From positions 1 to 43,320 of the forward strand of contig VIKH01000011.1 in NCBI GenBank assembly GCA_008080515.1: 43,320 nucleotides of DNA. The letters run 5' to 3'. The translations under genes and the position numbers were made by a program. Below are positions 1-9,847 of this stretch, one piece after another. Origin of the DNA: Gallionellaceae bacterium (lineage in GTDB: Bacteria > Pseudomonadota > Gammaproteobacteria > Burkholderiales > Gallionellaceae). Under the pieces are notes generated by a model. It was not told where the DNA came from and searched no databases. It saw nothing but the letters and a program-made list of their open reading frames with translations. Position 1 is the stretch's first letter, and every line of letters starts with the position of its first letter.

Positions 1-30
1 CCCGCGTCAATTGCGGAGGATATCAACACC

Positions 31-297
31 ATGTTAAATCCCAAATTTTTTGAAGAAATGGCGGCGAAGCTGAACGGTGCTCTCGCCAGTAGCCCGGCCA
101 AGGATTTCGAGAAAAATGCGCGCGCCTTGCTGGCGCAGGGCTTCGCCAAGCTGGATCTGGTGACCCGCGAAGAATTCGACGTGCGGGCGAAGCTGCTGTC
201 GCACGCGCTTGAGAAACTGGCGGCACTCGAGGCGCGCGTGGCGACCCTCGAGGCGCAACGCGGCAATCAACAAACTCCCGCCCTGCCCACGGATTGA
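31..297 (+). CDS. ubiK: UbiK-family ubiquinone biosynthesis accessory factor (BMFP/YqiC family)
   Basis: This is an 88-residue protein of the BMFP/YqiC family. Family members assist aerobic ubiquinone synthesis, probably by linking the Ubi enzymes to lipid or membrane. The N-terminal half (about residues 1-45) reads as an amphipathic helical region. The C-terminal part (about 50-75) is a heptad-rich coiled coil ending in LEARVATLEAQ, a hallmark of the family. A GGAGG ribosome site lies about 10 bases before the ATG. The length is normal for the family. It is followed in the same direction by yifB, a common arrangement. The function is assigned from family knowledge; the fold features are visible in the sequence. 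Confidence 0.85.
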   Translation: MLNPKFFEEMAAKLNGALASSPAKDFEKNARALLAQGFAKLDLVTREEFDVRAKLLSHALEKLAALEARVATLEAQRGNQQTPALPTD

Positions 298-390
298 AGT
301 GGGCGCTCGCCGGCTCGCCATGCTTTTATGCGAACGGCGAGCCTGTCTTGCCCGCATCCTGCTTGTGTTGACTTTGCATTCATCTCGAGC

Positions 391-1887
391 ATGAGCCTTG
401 CGGTTTTATACAGCCGCGCACTTTCCGGCATGGATGCCGCGCAGGTCACCGTCGAGGTGCACCTCGCCAACGGTCTGCCCAGCTTCACCATCGTCGGGTT
501 GCCAGAGACGGAAGTCAAGGAAAGCAAGGATCGCGTGCGCGCTGCGCTGCTGACTTGCCAGTTCGAATTCCCCAGCCGACGCATTACAGTCAACCTCGCG
601 CCCGCCGATCTGCCCAAGGAAAGCGGGCGTTTCGATCTGCCCATCGCGCTCGGCATTCTTGCCGCATCCGGACAGATACCCGCCGCGCGCCTAGCCGAAT
701 ACGAATTCGCCGGAGAGCTGGCGCTGACCGGCGAGTTGCGCCCGATACGCGGCGCGCTGGCGATGACCTACCACGCCGCGCATTGCGGTCGCTCTTTTAT
801 TCTGCCCGCAGCCAATGCGGCGGAGGCGGCGCTGGTGGAAGATGCCGCCGTGTATCCGGCGCAATCGCTGTTGCAGGTTGCGGCACATCTGGGCGGGCGC
901 GATGCGCTGGACCGCTTCGTGCCCGACGCGCACTATGCCAGGCCGCACTATCCCGATATGCGTGAGGTGAAGGGCCAGGCACAAGCCAAGCGCGCTCTGG
1001 AGGTTGCGGCCGCAGGCGGCCACAGCGTGCTGATGAGCGGTCCACCGGGCACCGGCAAGAGTATGTTGGCCGCTCGCTTCCCCGGCATCTTGCCGCAGAT
1101 GACGCAGGAAGAAGCGTTGGAAAGCGCGGCCATGCAATCGCTCGGTGGTATGTTTGATGTCGCCAACTGGAAGCGCCGCCCTTACCGCACGCCGCACCAC
1201 ACCGCTTCAGCCGTGGCGCTGGTCGGCGGCGGCAGCAACCCGCGCCCCGGCGAAATTTCTGTCGCCCTTCATGGAGTTTTGTTCCTGGACGAACTGCCCG
1301 AGTTCGAGCGCGGTGTGCTGGAAGTGTTGCGCGAGCCGTTGGAAAGCGGGCGCATTACCATCTCGCGCGCCGCGCGCCGCGCGGATTTTCGCGCCCAGTT
1401 CCAGTTGATAGCCGCGATGAACCCGTGCCCCTGCGGCTACCTCGGCCACTTCAGCGGCAAATGCCGCTGCACCCCGGATAAGGTCGCGCGCTATCGCGGC
1501 AAGATTTCCGGCCCGCTGTTGGACCGGATTGACGTGCAAATCGAGGTTCCCGCAGTGCCGCAGGAAGAGCTGCTCAAACAGCCGGACGGCGAAACCAGCG
1601 AAACGGTTCAGGGGCGCGTGGAAACGGCGCGACAGCGACAGCTCGCCCGCCAGGGCAAACCTAACGCATCGCTTGCGGTAAGCGAAATCGAAGCGCTGTG
1701 CGCGCCGGATACGCAAGGCGCCGCGCTGCTGCAACAGGCCATCACCCGCCTCAACCTGTCGGCGCGCGCTTACCACCGCGTGCTCAAGGTCGCGCGCAGC
1801 ATCGCCGACCTGTCGGGAAGCGAGAAAATCGCGGTATCGCACATCGCCGAGGCGGTGCAGTACCGAAGGATGGGCGGGCTGGGATAA
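391..1887 (+). CDS. yifB: YifB-family Mg-chelatase-like AAA+ ATPase
   Basis: This 498-residue protein is of the YifB/ComM family of hexameric AAA+ helicase-like ATPases. ComM promotes branch migration during natural transformation. The order is an N-terminal ChlI-like domain (about 1-165), then a Walker A motif GPPGTGKSM near residue 218, a Walker B motif with LDELPE, a Cys-rich stretch CPCGYLG...CRC, and a C-terminal Mg-chelatase helical domain. I start it at ATG 391 (MSLAVLYSRAL), where family homology begins; an in-frame ATG at 328 would add 21 unrelated residues. No strong ribosome site is seen at either start. Whether it acts in DNA uptake here cannot be told from the sequence. Confidence 0.9.
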   Translation: MSLAVLYSRALSGMDAAQVTVEVHLANGLPSFTIVGLPETEVKESKDRVRAALLTCQFEFPSRRITVNLAPADLPKESGRFDLPIALGILAASGQIPAARLAEYEFAGELALTGELRPIRGALAMTYHAAHCGRSFILPAANAAEAALVEDAAVYPAQSLLQVAAHLGGRDALDRFVPDAHYARPHYPDMREVKGQAQAKRALEVAAAGGHSVLMSGPPGTGKSMLAARFPGILPQMTQEEALESAAMQSLGGMFDVANWKRRPYRTPHHTASAVALVGGGSNPRPGEISVALHGVLFLDELPEFERGVLEVLREPLESGRITISRAARRADFRAQFQLIAAMNPCPCGYLGHFSGKCRCTPDKVARYRGKISGPLLDRIDVQIEVPAVPQEELLKQPDGETSETVQGRVETARQRQLARQGKPNASLAVSEIEALCAPDTQGAALLQQAITRLNLSARAYHRVLKVARSIADLSGSEKIAVSHIAEAVQYRRMGGLG

Positions 1888-1917
1888 CCGTCGAAGTGCC
1901 GCGCCGCACTGCGGGCG

Positions 1918-2784
1918 CTACTCGATGTTCTGGATTTGCTCCCGCATCTGCTCGATCAGCAGTTTCATCTCCATCGAAGCGCGCGACACCTCGGCATCCA
2001 CCGATTTTGCGCCCAGCGTGTTGGCCTCGCGGTGCAGCTCCTGCATCAAAAAATCCAGCCGCTTGCCCGCTGCCCCACCCTTTTCCAGCACCCGTTTCAT
2101 TTCCGCCAGGTGGGTGCGCAGGCGCGACAGCTCCTCGTCCACGTCAATCTTGCTGGCAAACAGGGAAATTTCCTGACGCAGCCGCTCGTCGTCGCTGTTT
2201 TGCATCGCCTGCCGCAGGCGCGCCGCCAGCTTCGCCTCGTAAGCCGCAACGGCATCGGGAATGCGCGGGGCGACGATGTCGCACAACGCTTCGATCTGTT
2301 TTACGCGCTGTAGCAAGAACGATTTCAGCTTGCCACCCTCCCGCTCGCGCGCAGCAGAAAACTCCCGCAATGCCTGTTGCAGCAACCCCAGAGCTGTGGC
2401 GCTCAACGCGTCGGCGGGCAGCGCGGCGTTTTCCAACACGCCGTTCCAGCGCAGGACATCGGCCACGCTCAAACCGCCCGCCCCGGGCAGAGCGGCTTGC
2501 ACCTCGCTGCTCCATAGCGCCAGTTGCCGCAACAGGTCGTGATTGAGCTGCGCCGGGTTCTGCGCGGACTGCCGGGCGGCAAAACCGATGCGGCAATCCA
2601 CTTTGCCGCGCGTCAGTTGGGCGGCGACAGCTTCGCGCAGTGCGGGTTCCAGCATGCGCAGATCATCCGGCAGACGCATCTGAATATCCAGATAACGGTG
2701 ATTGACCGCACGGATTTCCACCATCAGCGAGCCGGTATCCAGCTCTGCGGTAGCAACGGCAAAACCGGTCATGCTGTAAATCAT
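1918..2784 (-). CDS. yicC: YicC family protein (RNA-turnover associated)
   Basis: This 288-residue protein begins MIYSMTGFA, the highly conserved YicC start, and includes EIRAVNHRYLDIQMRLP. The C-terminal DUF1732 part contains FLMQELHREANTLGAKS and ends EQMREQIQNIE. YicC proteins are endoribonuclease-type factors implicated in small-RNA turnover. Length and both domains match the family. An upstream in-frame extension exists, but homology begins at this ATG. It is divergent from the PP2C phosphatase gene, so the roughly 95 bases between them hold both promoters. The identification is secure; the physiological role comes from family knowledge. Confidence 0.9.
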   Translation of the reverse strand: MIYSMTGFAVATAELDTGSLMVEIRAVNHRYLDIQMRLPDDLRMLEPALREAVAAQLTRGKVDCRIGFAARQSAQNPAQLNHDLLRQLALWSSEVQAALPGAGGLSVADVLRWNGVLENAALPADALSATALGLLQQALREFSAAREREGGKLKSFLLQRVKQIEALCDIVAPRIPDAVAAYEAKLAARLRQAMQNSDDERLRQEISLFASKIDVDEELSRLRTHLAEMKRVLEKGGAAGKRLDFLMQELHREANTLGAKSVDAEVSRASMEMKLLIEQMREQIQNIE

Positions 2785-2880
2785 CGCGTACTCCGAATAT
2801 AATCTGGGCCGAACCCGGCGCATTATATTACGATTACGTTTTCCCCCCGGCCACGGAATAAACCCGTGGTTGTTTAGCCG

Positions 2881-3675
2881 ATGAAATTTGCCGTTTACCA
2901 GGCCAGCCGCATAGGCGGTCGCAACTACAACCAGGACCGTGTGGCCTACGCCTACAGCAACAAGGCGTTGCTGCTGGTGCTGGCCGATGGCATGGGAGGC
3001 CACATGCACGGTGAAATCGCGGCGCAGATCACTATCCATACCTTCATGCAGGCGTTCGCGCAGGCCGCGCACCCGCGCGTGCCCGAACCGGAAGAGTTTT
3101 TGAGCGAAATCGTGCGGCGTGCGCATAACGCCATCATCCGCTACGCGCAAGACCGGCATCTCGGCGGCAACCCCGGCACGACGTGCGTGGCGGCGCTGGT
3201 GCAGGATGACAAAGTATGCTGGGCGCACGCCGGAGATTCGCGCTTTTACCTGCTGCGCGGCAATGAAACGGTCGCCGTCACACACGACCATTCGGTGGTG
3301 CAACAGTGGGCGGACTGGGGCATTATCAGCCGCGACGAAATGAAAACGCACCCCGACCGCAACCGGATCACCAACTGCCTCGGCGGGGTGGAAAACATGT
3401 TCTATGCCGAATCATCCCCCGCCGTGCCGCTGCAACATGGCGACATGCTGCTGCTGTGCAGCGACGGTCTGTGGGGGCCGGTAGAGGAAGATGACCTGGT
3501 GGCGGGGCTTTCTGCGGCACCGCTGTCGGTCGCGATGGAGCGGTTGATGGACAAGGCGGTGGCCACGGGCGGAGCGCGCGCCGACAACACCACGGCACTG
3601 GCGGTGCGCTGGGGCGATGGCGAGGCCGAGCAGATCGCACCCGAACCGGTATGCACCGCGCTCGAGATCCGCTGA
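2881..3675 (+). CDS. PP2C-type (PPM) serine/threonine protein phosphatase
   Basis: This 264-residue cytosolic protein has the complete PPM motif set. It shows RNYNQD (metal-binding Asp) near residue 20, LADGMGGH near 36-43, GTTCVAAL, the HAGDSR motif near 118, and CSDGLWG and ADNTTAL toward the C-terminus. These coordinate the two metal ions used to hydrolyse phosphoserine/phosphothreonine. No membrane or extra regulatory domain is present, which resembles the Stp1/PrpC single-domain type. No partner Ser/Thr kinase gene is in the window. It lies 33 bases before rph in the same direction and may be co-transcribed with rph-rdgB. Confidence 0.88.
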   Translation: MKFAVYQASRIGGRNYNQDRVAYAYSNKALLLVLADGMGGHMHGEIAAQITIHTFMQAFAQAAHPRVPEPEEFLSEIVRRAHNAIIRYAQDRHLGGNPGTTCVAALVQDDKVCWAHAGDSRFYLLRGNETVAVTHDHSVVQQWADWGIISRDEMKTHPDRNRITNCLGGVENMFYAESSPAVPLQHGDMLLLCSDGLWGPVEEDDLVAGLSAAPLSVAMERLMDKAVATGGARADNTTALAVRWGDGEAEQIAPEPVCTALEIR

Positions 3676-3708
3676 CCGTTTCATTACCTTAATCCCGGAG
3701 ATTTTTCC

Positions 3709-4425
3709 ATGCGTCCCAGCCAACGCCAGCCCAATGAGTTGCGCGCCATCCGCATCACCCGCCGCTACACCAAACACGCAGAGGGCTCGGCGCTGATCGA
3801 ATGCGGCGATACCAAAGTGATATGCACCGCCAGCGTGGAAGAGCGCGTGCCACCGCACAAAAAAGGCTCGGGCGAAGGCTGGGTTACGGCGGAATACGGC
3901 ATGTTGCCGCGCTCCACCGGTGAGCGCATGCAGCGCGAAGCGGCCAAGGGCAAGCAGTCCGGGCGCACCCAGGAAATCCAGCGCCTGATCGGGCGCAGCC
4001 TGCGCACCGTAGTGGATCTGAAAAAATTGGGCGAGCGCACCGTGCAGGTGGATTGCGACGTGATCCAGGCAGACGGCGGGACGCGCACCGCCAGCATTAC
4101 CGGAGCGTTCGTCGCCCTGCACGATGCGGTGAGCGGACTGCTCGGCAAGGGGCTGATCGCTGAATCCCCGCTCGATAATTTCGTCGCCGCCATTTCGGTA
4201 GGCGTTTATCAGGGCATCCCGGTGCTGGATCTCGACTACGCCGAAGATTCCGCCTGCGATACCGACATGAACGTGGTGATGACCGGTGACGGCCAGTTCG
4301 TCGAGGTGCAGGGGACGGCGGAAGGGCACGCCTTCAGCCGTGCCGAGCTGGATGCACTGCTCGATATGGCGCAGGCGGGCATCGCGCGGCTGGTGGAAAT
4401 CCAGCGTGCGGCACTGGCGGCATAA
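3709..4425 (+). CDS. rph: Ribonuclease PH
   Basis: This 238-residue phosphorolytic 3'-5' exoribonuclease trims tRNA 3' ends and helps degrade structured RNA. It starts with the conserved [11 protein letters not shown]. It has [19 protein letters not shown] (phosphate/RNA-binding region), [25 protein letters not shown], and the acidic [15 protein letters not shown] region that carries the metal-binding aspartates. The length is typical. It is followed 4 bases downstream by rdgB, so the two are translated as a tight pair, an arrangement seen in many proteobacteria. Confidence 0.95.
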   Translation: MRPSQRQPNELRAIRITRRYTKHAEGSALIECGDTKVICTASVEERVPPHKKGSGEGWVTAEYGMLPRSTGERMQREAAKGKQSGRTQEIQRLIGRSLRTVVDLKKLGERTVQVDCDVIQADGGTRTASITGAFVALHDAVSGLLGKGLIAESPLDNFVAAISVGVYQGIPVLDLDYAEDSACDTDMNVVMTGDGQFVEVQGTAEGHAFSRAELDALLDMAQAGIARLVEIQRAALAA

Positions 4426-4429
4426 TCCT

Positions 4430-5092
4430 GTGCAAAAACTGGTCATCGCCTCCAGCAATCCCGGCAAGCTGCGCGAATTGCAGGCCATGCTGGCCCCGCT
4501 CGGCATCGAAGTGCTCACGCAATCCCAGCTCGGCATCTCCGAAGCCGAGGAACCGCACGGCACCTTCATCGAAAATGCGCTGGCGAAAGCGCGCCATGCC
4601 AGCGCCGCCAGCGGCCTGCCCGCGCTGGCCGACGATTCCGGCATCTGCGTCAATGCTCTCGGCGGCGCGCCCGGCGTGCAGTCCGCGCGCTATGCTGAAG
4701 GGGGTGATGGCGGCACTGCGGCGCACTCACCGCCAACCGGCCGCGAACTTTTACGGCAACAGGCAGATACGCGCAACAACGAAAAACTGCTGCGATTGAT
4801 GCGTGGGTTAGCCGACCGGCGCGCGCACTACTATTGCGTGCTGGTGCTGGTGCGCCACGCGGAGGACCCACAGCCGCTGATCGCGGAAGGCGAGTGGCAT
4901 GGCGAGATTGGCTTTGAAGAGCGTGGCAGCGGCGGCTTCGGCTACGATCCGCTGTTCCGGCTGCCGCAAACCGGCAAGATGGCCGCAGAGATGACGCACG
5001 ACGAAAAGGCGCTGGTCAGCCACCGCGCGCAGGCGCTGCAAACCTTGCTGCAACGGCTTGCGGCGCACGGGAGCTATCTGGCGCCACCTTAA
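4430..5092 (+). CDS. rdgB: XTP/dITP diphosphohydrolase (HAM1/RdgB)
   Basis: This 220-residue enzyme hydrolyses non-canonical purine nucleoside triphosphates (dITP, XTP) and so keeps deaminated bases out of DNA. The family motifs are present: ASSNPGKLRE at the N-terminus, LADDSGICVNALGGAPGVQSARYAG-like centre, GGFGYDPLF, and SHRAQAL at the C-terminus. I start it at GTG 4430 because homology begins immediately at VQKLVIASSN and the codon sits 4 bases after the rph stop. About residues 103-117 (SPPTGRELLRQQADT) look slightly longer than the usual family. hemW, often the next gene in related genomes, is absent. Confidence 0.93.
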   Translation: MQKLVIASSNPGKLRELQAMLAPLGIEVLTQSQLGISEAEEPHGTFIENALAKARHASAASGLPALADDSGICVNALGGAPGVQSARYAEGGDGGTAAHSPPTGRELLRQQADTRNNEKLLRLMRGLADRRAHYYCVLVLVRHAEDPQPLIAEGEWHGEIGFEERGSGGFGYDPLFRLPQTGKMAAEMTHDEKALVSHRAQALQTLLQRLAAHGSYLAPP

Positions 5093-5299
5093 AACTGCAA
5101 TTCGACCCACCGGGCACACCGAGAAATCACGGCCCTCACCACTCGATGCGCCTGCACCCCCCGGGTGAGATTTGGTTTAGCGCCAAATAGCGCAACTTCC
5201 CGCACTACGCACACCTTGCACCAGACCATCTGACCAATGCCGCTGCTTGGCTGGATTCGGTAATGGTTGGCCAGGATTTGGCTACGGTTAGCCAGCAAC

Positions 5300-5329
5300 A
5301 AAAAAGCCCTGCATCGCAGCAAGGCTCTT
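5300..5329 (-). terminator. Rho-independent terminator after the rpoD/tRNA unit
   Basis: Read on the minus strand, AGCC...TGC pairs with GCA...GGCT (5323-5326 with 5305-5308, and 5316-5318 with 5310-5312), followed directly by a run of U (complement of A5301-5305). It lies just beyond the 3' end of the tRNA, where the reverse-strand transcription unit should stop. The 5093-5299 stretch beyond it shows no gene. Confidence 0.65.
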
Positions 5330-5335
5330 GAATGT

Positions 5336-5412
5336 TGGTGGGTCGTCGCGGACTCGAACCGCGGACCAAAGGATTATGAGTCCTCTGCTCTAACCGACTG
5401 AGCTAACGACCC
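5336..5412 (-). tRNA. tRNA with CAU anticodon (elongator Met or Ile2)
   Basis: The reverse strand gives a complete 77-base cloverleaf: acceptor stem GGGTCGT/ACGACCC, D-arm GCTC/GAGC, anticodon loop CTCATAA with anticodon CAU, T-loop TTCGAGT, discriminator A and encoded CCA. CAU is shared by elongator methionine tRNA and by isoleucine-2 tRNA, whose C34 becomes lysidine. The TTGGTC variable region and TTAGCTCAG resemble tRNA-Ile2, but I cannot decide. It is not the initiator type: it has a normal 1-72 pair and no GGG/CCC anticodon stem. It lies 12 bases after the rpoD stop. Confidence 0.93.
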
Positions 5413-5424
5413 GTAAAGCTTTTT

Positions 5425-7356
5425 TCAGTTTTCGCCGTCCAGAAAGCTCTTCAGTTTTTCCGATCGTGATGGGTGGCGCAGCTTGCGCAACGCTTTGGCT
5501 TCGATTTGCCGGATGCGCTCGCGCGTGACATCGAACTGCTTGCCGACTTCTTCCAGCGTGTGATCGGTATTCATTTCGATGCCGAAGCGCATACGCAACA
5601 CTTTGGCTTCGCGAGGCGTCAGGCTGTCGAGTATGTCTTTGGTGACAAAGCGCAGGCTGTCGTAAAGCGCCGCATCTATCGGTGCCAGGGTGTTGGAATC
5701 CTCGATAAAGTCACCCAGGTGCGAATCGTCGTCGTCGCCCACCGGGGTTTCCATCGAGATCGGCTCCTTGGCAATTTTCAGTATCTTGCGGATCTTGTCT
5801 TCCGGCATTTCCATCTTGATCGCCAGCGTCGCCGCATCGGCCTCCAGCCCGGTTTCCTGCAATATCTGGCGCGAGATGCGGTTCATCTTGTTGATGGTCT
5901 CGATCATATGCACCGGGATGCGGATGGTGCGCGCCTGGTCCGCGATGGAGCGCGTGATCGCCTGGCGTATCCACCACGTGGCGTAAGTCGAAAACTTGTA
6001 CCCACGGCGATATTCGAACTTGTCCACCGCTTTCATCAGGCCGATGTTGCCTTCCTGGATCAGGTCGAGGAATTGCAGGCCGCGGTTGGTATATTTCTTG
6101 GCGATGGAGATCACCAGACGAAGGTTGGCCTCGATCATGTCGCGCTTGGCGCGGCGCGCCTTGGCTTCACCGTTGGTCATCTGCTTGTTGATTTCCTTCA
6201 GATCCTTGATCGGCATCCCGACGCGCTGTTGCAGGCCGAGCAGTTTTTGCTGCTGTTCGACGATCGCCGCCTGGAAACGAGATAGCGCTTCGCTGTAGGG
6301 TTTTTTGGCGGCTACCTCGCTCGCTGTCCAGTCGAGGTTTTCTTCGTTGCCGGGGAAGGTTTTGATGAAATGGGTACGCGGCATGCGCGCCTTGACGACA
6401 CACATTTCCTGGATATTGCGCTCGTAACTGCGCACTTCTTCCACCAGGTTGCGCATGGTGTCACACAGGGCATCCACCTGTTTGGCGGAGAATCGGAACT
6501 GCATCAGTTCGCCAGAAATCTGGTCTTGCAGCTTATTGTATTGCTTGCTCCGGTAGCCGTGCTTTTCGTAGGCCTTGCCGATTTTGTTAAACAGGTCGGC
6601 GATGGCGGCGAAACGCGCCAGCGCATCTTCCTTCAGCTGCGCGAGGTTTGCGGCGGCGATGGCGTCACCGTCGTCCTCTTCATCCTCGTCGCTGTCGTCG
6701 GGCATTTCTGCGGGGGCCTGTTCCGCCTCTGCCAGTTCGTCGCTGTCGGCATCGATGAAACCGTCAATCACTTCGTCCACGCGCAATTCATCGCGTGCAA
6801 CCTTGCTGGCCAGCGACAGGATTTCAGAGATGGTGGCCGGGCAAGCGGAAATGGCCTGAATCATGTGCTTGAGGCCTTCCTCGATGCGCTTGGCGATGAC
6901 GATTTCGTCTTCGCGGGTCAGCAGGCCGACAGTGCCCATCTCGCGCATGTACATGCGCACCGGATCGGTGGTGCGGCCAAATTCCGAGTCAACCGTGGAG
7001 ATCGCTGCCTCGGCCGCTTCCGCCGCATCTTCGTCGGCCACCACCGGAGCGGTTTCGGACATGATCATATTTTCGGCATCAGGCGCTTCGTCGCACACGG
7101 TGATGCCCATGTCGTTGATCATGCTGACCACGCCTTCGATCTGCTCGACTTCCAGCATCTCCGGCAGGTGGTCGTTAATTTCGCCAAAGGTCAGGTAGCC
7201 GCGTTCCTTGCCGAGAACGATCAGGCTTTTCAGGCGGGTGCGGCGCGCCTCGATATCCTGCAATGGCTCCGCTGCCGGAGCGGCGGTTGGTTTGCTGGCC
7301 TTGGTTGCCGCCTGCTTGGTGCTGACGGGTTTTTTCTTGTCTAGCTTGGTTGCCAT
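5425..7356 (-). CDS. rpoD: RNA polymerase primary sigma factor RpoD (sigma-70)
   Basis: This 643-residue housekeeping sigma factor includes region 1.1 (about 35-110). Region 1.2 follows at [11 protein letters not shown], and an acidic non-conserved insertion contains [12 protein letters not shown]. Regions 2.1-2.4 hold [20 protein letters not shown], which binds and melts the -10 element. Region 3 follows, and region 4.2 has [30 protein letters not shown] for -35 recognition. The Lys/Ala-rich N-terminal tail (about 1-30) is typical of betaproteobacteria. It is the last gene of the rpsU-yqeY-dnaG-rpoD cluster, 93 bases after dnaG. Confidence 0.97.
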   Translation of the reverse strand: MATKLDKKKPVSTKQAATKASKPTAAPAAEPLQDIEARRTRLKSLIVLGKERGYLTFGEINDHLPEMLEVEQIEGVVSMINDMGITVCDEAPDAENMIMSETAPVVADEDAAEAAEAAISTVDSEFGRTTDPVRMYMREMGTVGLLTREDEIVIAKRIEEGLKHMIQAISACPATISEILSLASKVARDELRVDEVIDGFIDADSDELAEAEQAPAEMPDDSDEDEEDDGDAIAAANLAQLKEDALARFAAIADLFNKIGKAYEKHGYRSKQYNKLQDQISGELMQFRFSAKQVDALCDTMRNLVEEVRSYERNIQEMCVVKARMPRTHFIKTFPGNEENLDWTASEVAAKKPYSEALSRFQAAIVEQQQKLLGLQQRVGMPIKDLKEINKQMTNGEAKARRAKRDMIEANLRLVISIAKKYTNRGLQFLDLIQEGNIGLMKAVDKFEYRRGYKFSTYATWWIRQAITRSIADQARTIRIPVHMIETINKMNRISRQILQETGLEADAATLAIKMEMPEDKIRKILKIAKEPISMETPVGDDDDSHLGDFIEDSNTLAPIDAALYDSLRFVTKDILDSLTPREAKVLRMRFGIEMNTDHTLEEVGKQFDVTRERIRQIEAKALRKLRHPSRSEKLKSFLDGEN

Positions 7357-7449
7357 AATGATGTGGTTTCCGTTCCCGTAAGTTTGTCGGGGAGGTGTTG
7401 CCGAAAAAAAGTAGCGGATTATACCCGATTTTTCAAAATTTTCAGCGGC

Positions 7450-9276
7450 CTAACTGCGCTGCAACAGTTGCCGGTAACGTTCCTTTTCCCGCTCGTCCAG
7501 CGCTTGCAGCCCCCCCGGTTTGGCCTCCAGCGCACGCCGTTGCTGCTCGTGCCCCGCCAGGCGCAATTTGGCCAGTACACCCTGGAATTCCTCGAGCACA
7601 TCGAAGGAGTCGCCCCATTGCATGATCTCGGCCTGCTCCGCTGCCAACAAGGCTTCGTGGGCCGTGCCCTGAAAAGCCTGGATCACGGCGGCGGTGCTCG
7701 CTTCTCCAGCCTGGGTGCGCAGCCATTCGACCAGCGCAAAAACCGCCCCCGCGTCGGCACCCTCCGCCGCGAAGTCTGGCGGTAGGCGCTGCGCCAATTC
7801 CGGCTGAAACAGCAGGCAGCGCAGCAGCACGCGCAGGCTGGATGCCGCCGGGCGCGCCGCTTTCTGCGTCGCGCGCCGTGGTGGCTCGCCCACGGGCTTG
7901 ATCCCGCACAGCGCTTCCAGCTCCGCCTGCGTGATACCCACCAGGGCCGCCAGTTCCTTGCGCAGCAGCAGCCCGGCTCCCGGTGCGACAATCGCCGCCA
8001 GCAATGGCTTCGCGCGTTGTAACAAAGCGTTACGGCCTTCCTGTGTGCCAAGATCAACATGCGCCGACAGTTCGCGCAGCAAATAACCGGACAGCGGCAG
8101 CGCCTCGCGCAGCAACTGCTCGAAGGCTTCCTTGCCGCGCTCGCGCACAAAACTGTCGGGATCATGCTCGGGCGGCAGGAACAGAAAGCCGATGCGCTTG
8201 CCGTCCACCAGTTGCGGTAGCGCGTTTTCCAGCGCACGCCACGCCGCTTTCCGCCCTGCCGCATCGCCATCGAAGCAAAATACTACCCGGTCGCTCAAGC
8301 GCAACAGCTTCTGCACATGGTAAGGCGTGGTCGCCGTACCCAGTGTGGCGACCGCGTATTCGACACCGTGCTGCGCCAGTGCCACCACGTCCATATACCC
8401 TTCCACCACCAGCACCGCCTGACTGCTGCGGATCGCCTTCTGCGCCTGGAACAGGCCGTAGAGCTCGCGCCCTTTCTCGAACAGCGGAGTTTCCGGCGAA
8501 TTGAGATATTTGGGTTGCGCGGAGGTGCTGGATGCGCCGACTATCTCGCCGCGCTCTCCTGTGTCAATTTCGTCCAGCCTTTGGCTGGTGACGGATTGCC
8601 CGACTTTGTTCTGCGGGGGCGCGTCCTTGCCCAGCACCCGCCCGCCAAAGCCGATAAACTGGCCGCGCACATTTGCGATGGGAAACATGATGCGGTCACG
8701 AAAACGGTCGTAACGCTTGCCGTCATCGTTCTCTATCACCAGACCGGTTTCCAGCAGGCTGGCATCCCGGTAATCCGGGAAAGCGCTTTCCAGGTTTTGC
8801 CACCCCTCCGGCGCGTAGCCGATGCCGAAGCGCGCCGCAATCTCGCCCGAGAGCCCGCGCCGCTTGAGATAATCAATGGCGCGCGGCGATTGTTTGAGCT
8901 GCTCCCGGTAGTAGCGCGTGGCAGCCCCCATCACCTCGTAGAGATCGGGCGCAACCTTGCGCTGTACCTGCCCGGGCGCGGGCATTTCGCGCGGCACGGA
9001 CACACCGGCGTTGCGCGCCAAGTCTTCCACCGCCTCGACAAAGCCCATTCCGGCGTGTTCCATGACAAAGCCGATGGCCGTTCCGTGCGCGCCACAACCA
9101 AAGCAGTGATAAAACTGCTTGCTCTGGCTAACCGTGAAAGAAGGGGATTTTTCGTTGTGGAACGGACAGCAGGCAACATAGTTCGCCCCCGCCTTTTTCA
9201 ACGGAACGTAGCGCTCGACCACATCCACGATATCGAGGCGGTTGAGCAAGTCCTGAATGAAGCTTTTTGGAATCAC
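7450..9276 (-). CDS. dnaG: DNA primase DnaG
   Basis: This 608-residue primase makes RNA primers for replication forks. The N-terminal CHC2 zinc-binding domain shows CPFHNEKSPSF and FYHCFGCG (about 36-66). The catalytic TOPRIM core shows LVVEGYMDVVALAQHGV and VFCFDGDAAGRKAAWRAL, carrying the acidic metal ligands. The C-terminal roughly 150 residues form the DnaB-interacting helical domain and are, as usual, poorly conserved. The start MIPKSFIQDLLNRLDIVDVV matches the family. It lies between yqeY and rpoD in the conserved macromolecular-synthesis cluster. Confidence 0.96.
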   Translation of the reverse strand: MIPKSFIQDLLNRLDIVDVVERYVPLKKAGANYVACCPFHNEKSPSFTVSQSKQFYHCFGCGAHGTAIGFVMEHAGMGFVEAVEDLARNAGVSVPREMPAPGQVQRKVAPDLYEVMGAATRYYREQLKQSPRAIDYLKRRGLSGEIAARFGIGYAPEGWQNLESAFPDYRDASLLETGLVIENDDGKRYDRFRDRIMFPIANVRGQFIGFGGRVLGKDAPPQNKVGQSVTSQRLDEIDTGERGEIVGASSTSAQPKYLNSPETPLFEKGRELYGLFQAQKAIRSSQAVLVVEGYMDVVALAQHGVEYAVATLGTATTPYHVQKLLRLSDRVVFCFDGDAAGRKAAWRALENALPQLVDGKRIGFLFLPPEHDPDSFVRERGKEAFEQLLREALPLSGYLLRELSAHVDLGTQEGRNALLQRAKPLLAAIVAPGAGLLLRKELAALVGITQAELEALCGIKPVGEPPRRATQKAARPAASSLRVLLRCLLFQPELAQRLPPDFAAEGADAGAVFALVEWLRTQAGEASTAAVIQAFQGTAHEALLAAEQAEIMQWGDSFDVLEEFQGVLAKLRLAGHEQQRRALEAKPGGLQALDEREKERYRQLLQRS

Positions 9277-9357
9277 CCCGGTTCTCGCATTGTGGCGGCA
9301 GCGCGCCAGTTAACCCGGTATGGAGAAACGGCCCGCAGCAACTGCCGCAAATGGAAA

Positions 9358-9807
9358 TCAGCAGTTGGACAGGCCAGACTTGACTTGCGCCGAAACCTTG
9401 CCCATATCAGCGCGGCCTGCCAGCTTGGGCTTGAGCAGCGCGATCACCTTGCCCATTTCCTGCGGCGATTTTGCGCCGCTGGAGGCGATGGCTTCGGCCA
9501 CAGCGACTGCCACCTCGGCATCGCTCATCGGTTGCGGCATGTACGATTGCAACACGGATATTTCAAATTTCTCGGCATCTGCCAGATCCTGCCTGCCAGC
9601 AGTTTCAAACTGGCTGATGGAATCGCGACGCTGCTTGATCATCTTGTCTATGATCGAGATTACATCGGCATCGGTCAGGTCGATGCGCTCATCCACCTCG
9701 CGCTGTTTCATGGCGGCGAGCAGCAACCGGATGGCGCCGAGGCGCGCCGTATCCCTGGCGCGCATCGCCGTCTTCATGTCTTCGCTGATTTTCTGTTTCA
9801 GGCTCAT
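9358..9807 (-). CDS. yqeY: GatB/YqeY domain-containing protein
   Basis: This 149-residue stand-alone YqeY protein is related to the tRNA-binding tail domain of GatB amidotransferase. It starts MSLKQKISEDMKTAMRARD and has RLLLAAMKQREVDER and the EMGKVIALLKPKLAGRADMGKVSAQVK helix-hairpin region typical of the family. Its precise role is unknown; a link to tRNA or translation is assumed from the GatB relationship. The position between rpsU (40 bases) and dnaG (81 bases) is the standard betaproteobacterial order and supports the call. Confidence 0.9.
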   Translation of the reverse strand: MSLKQKISEDMKTAMRARDTARLGAIRLLLAAMKQREVDERIDLTDADVISIIDKMIKQRRDSISQFETAGRQDLADAEKFEISVLQSYMPQPMSDAEVAVAVAEAIASSGAKSPQEMGKVIALLKPKLAGRADMGKVSAQVKSGLSNC

Positions 9808-9847
9808 GGTAAGCGCGCGGCGGCAACCGCTGCGGGGCAGCCGGAAA

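Noticed and set aside
5093-5299. Possible small gene in the rdgB-tRNA gap.
   Set aside because: A 77-codon reverse frame exists, but it has no ribosome site or recognisable sequence, and part of it overlaps the terminator and the tRNA end.
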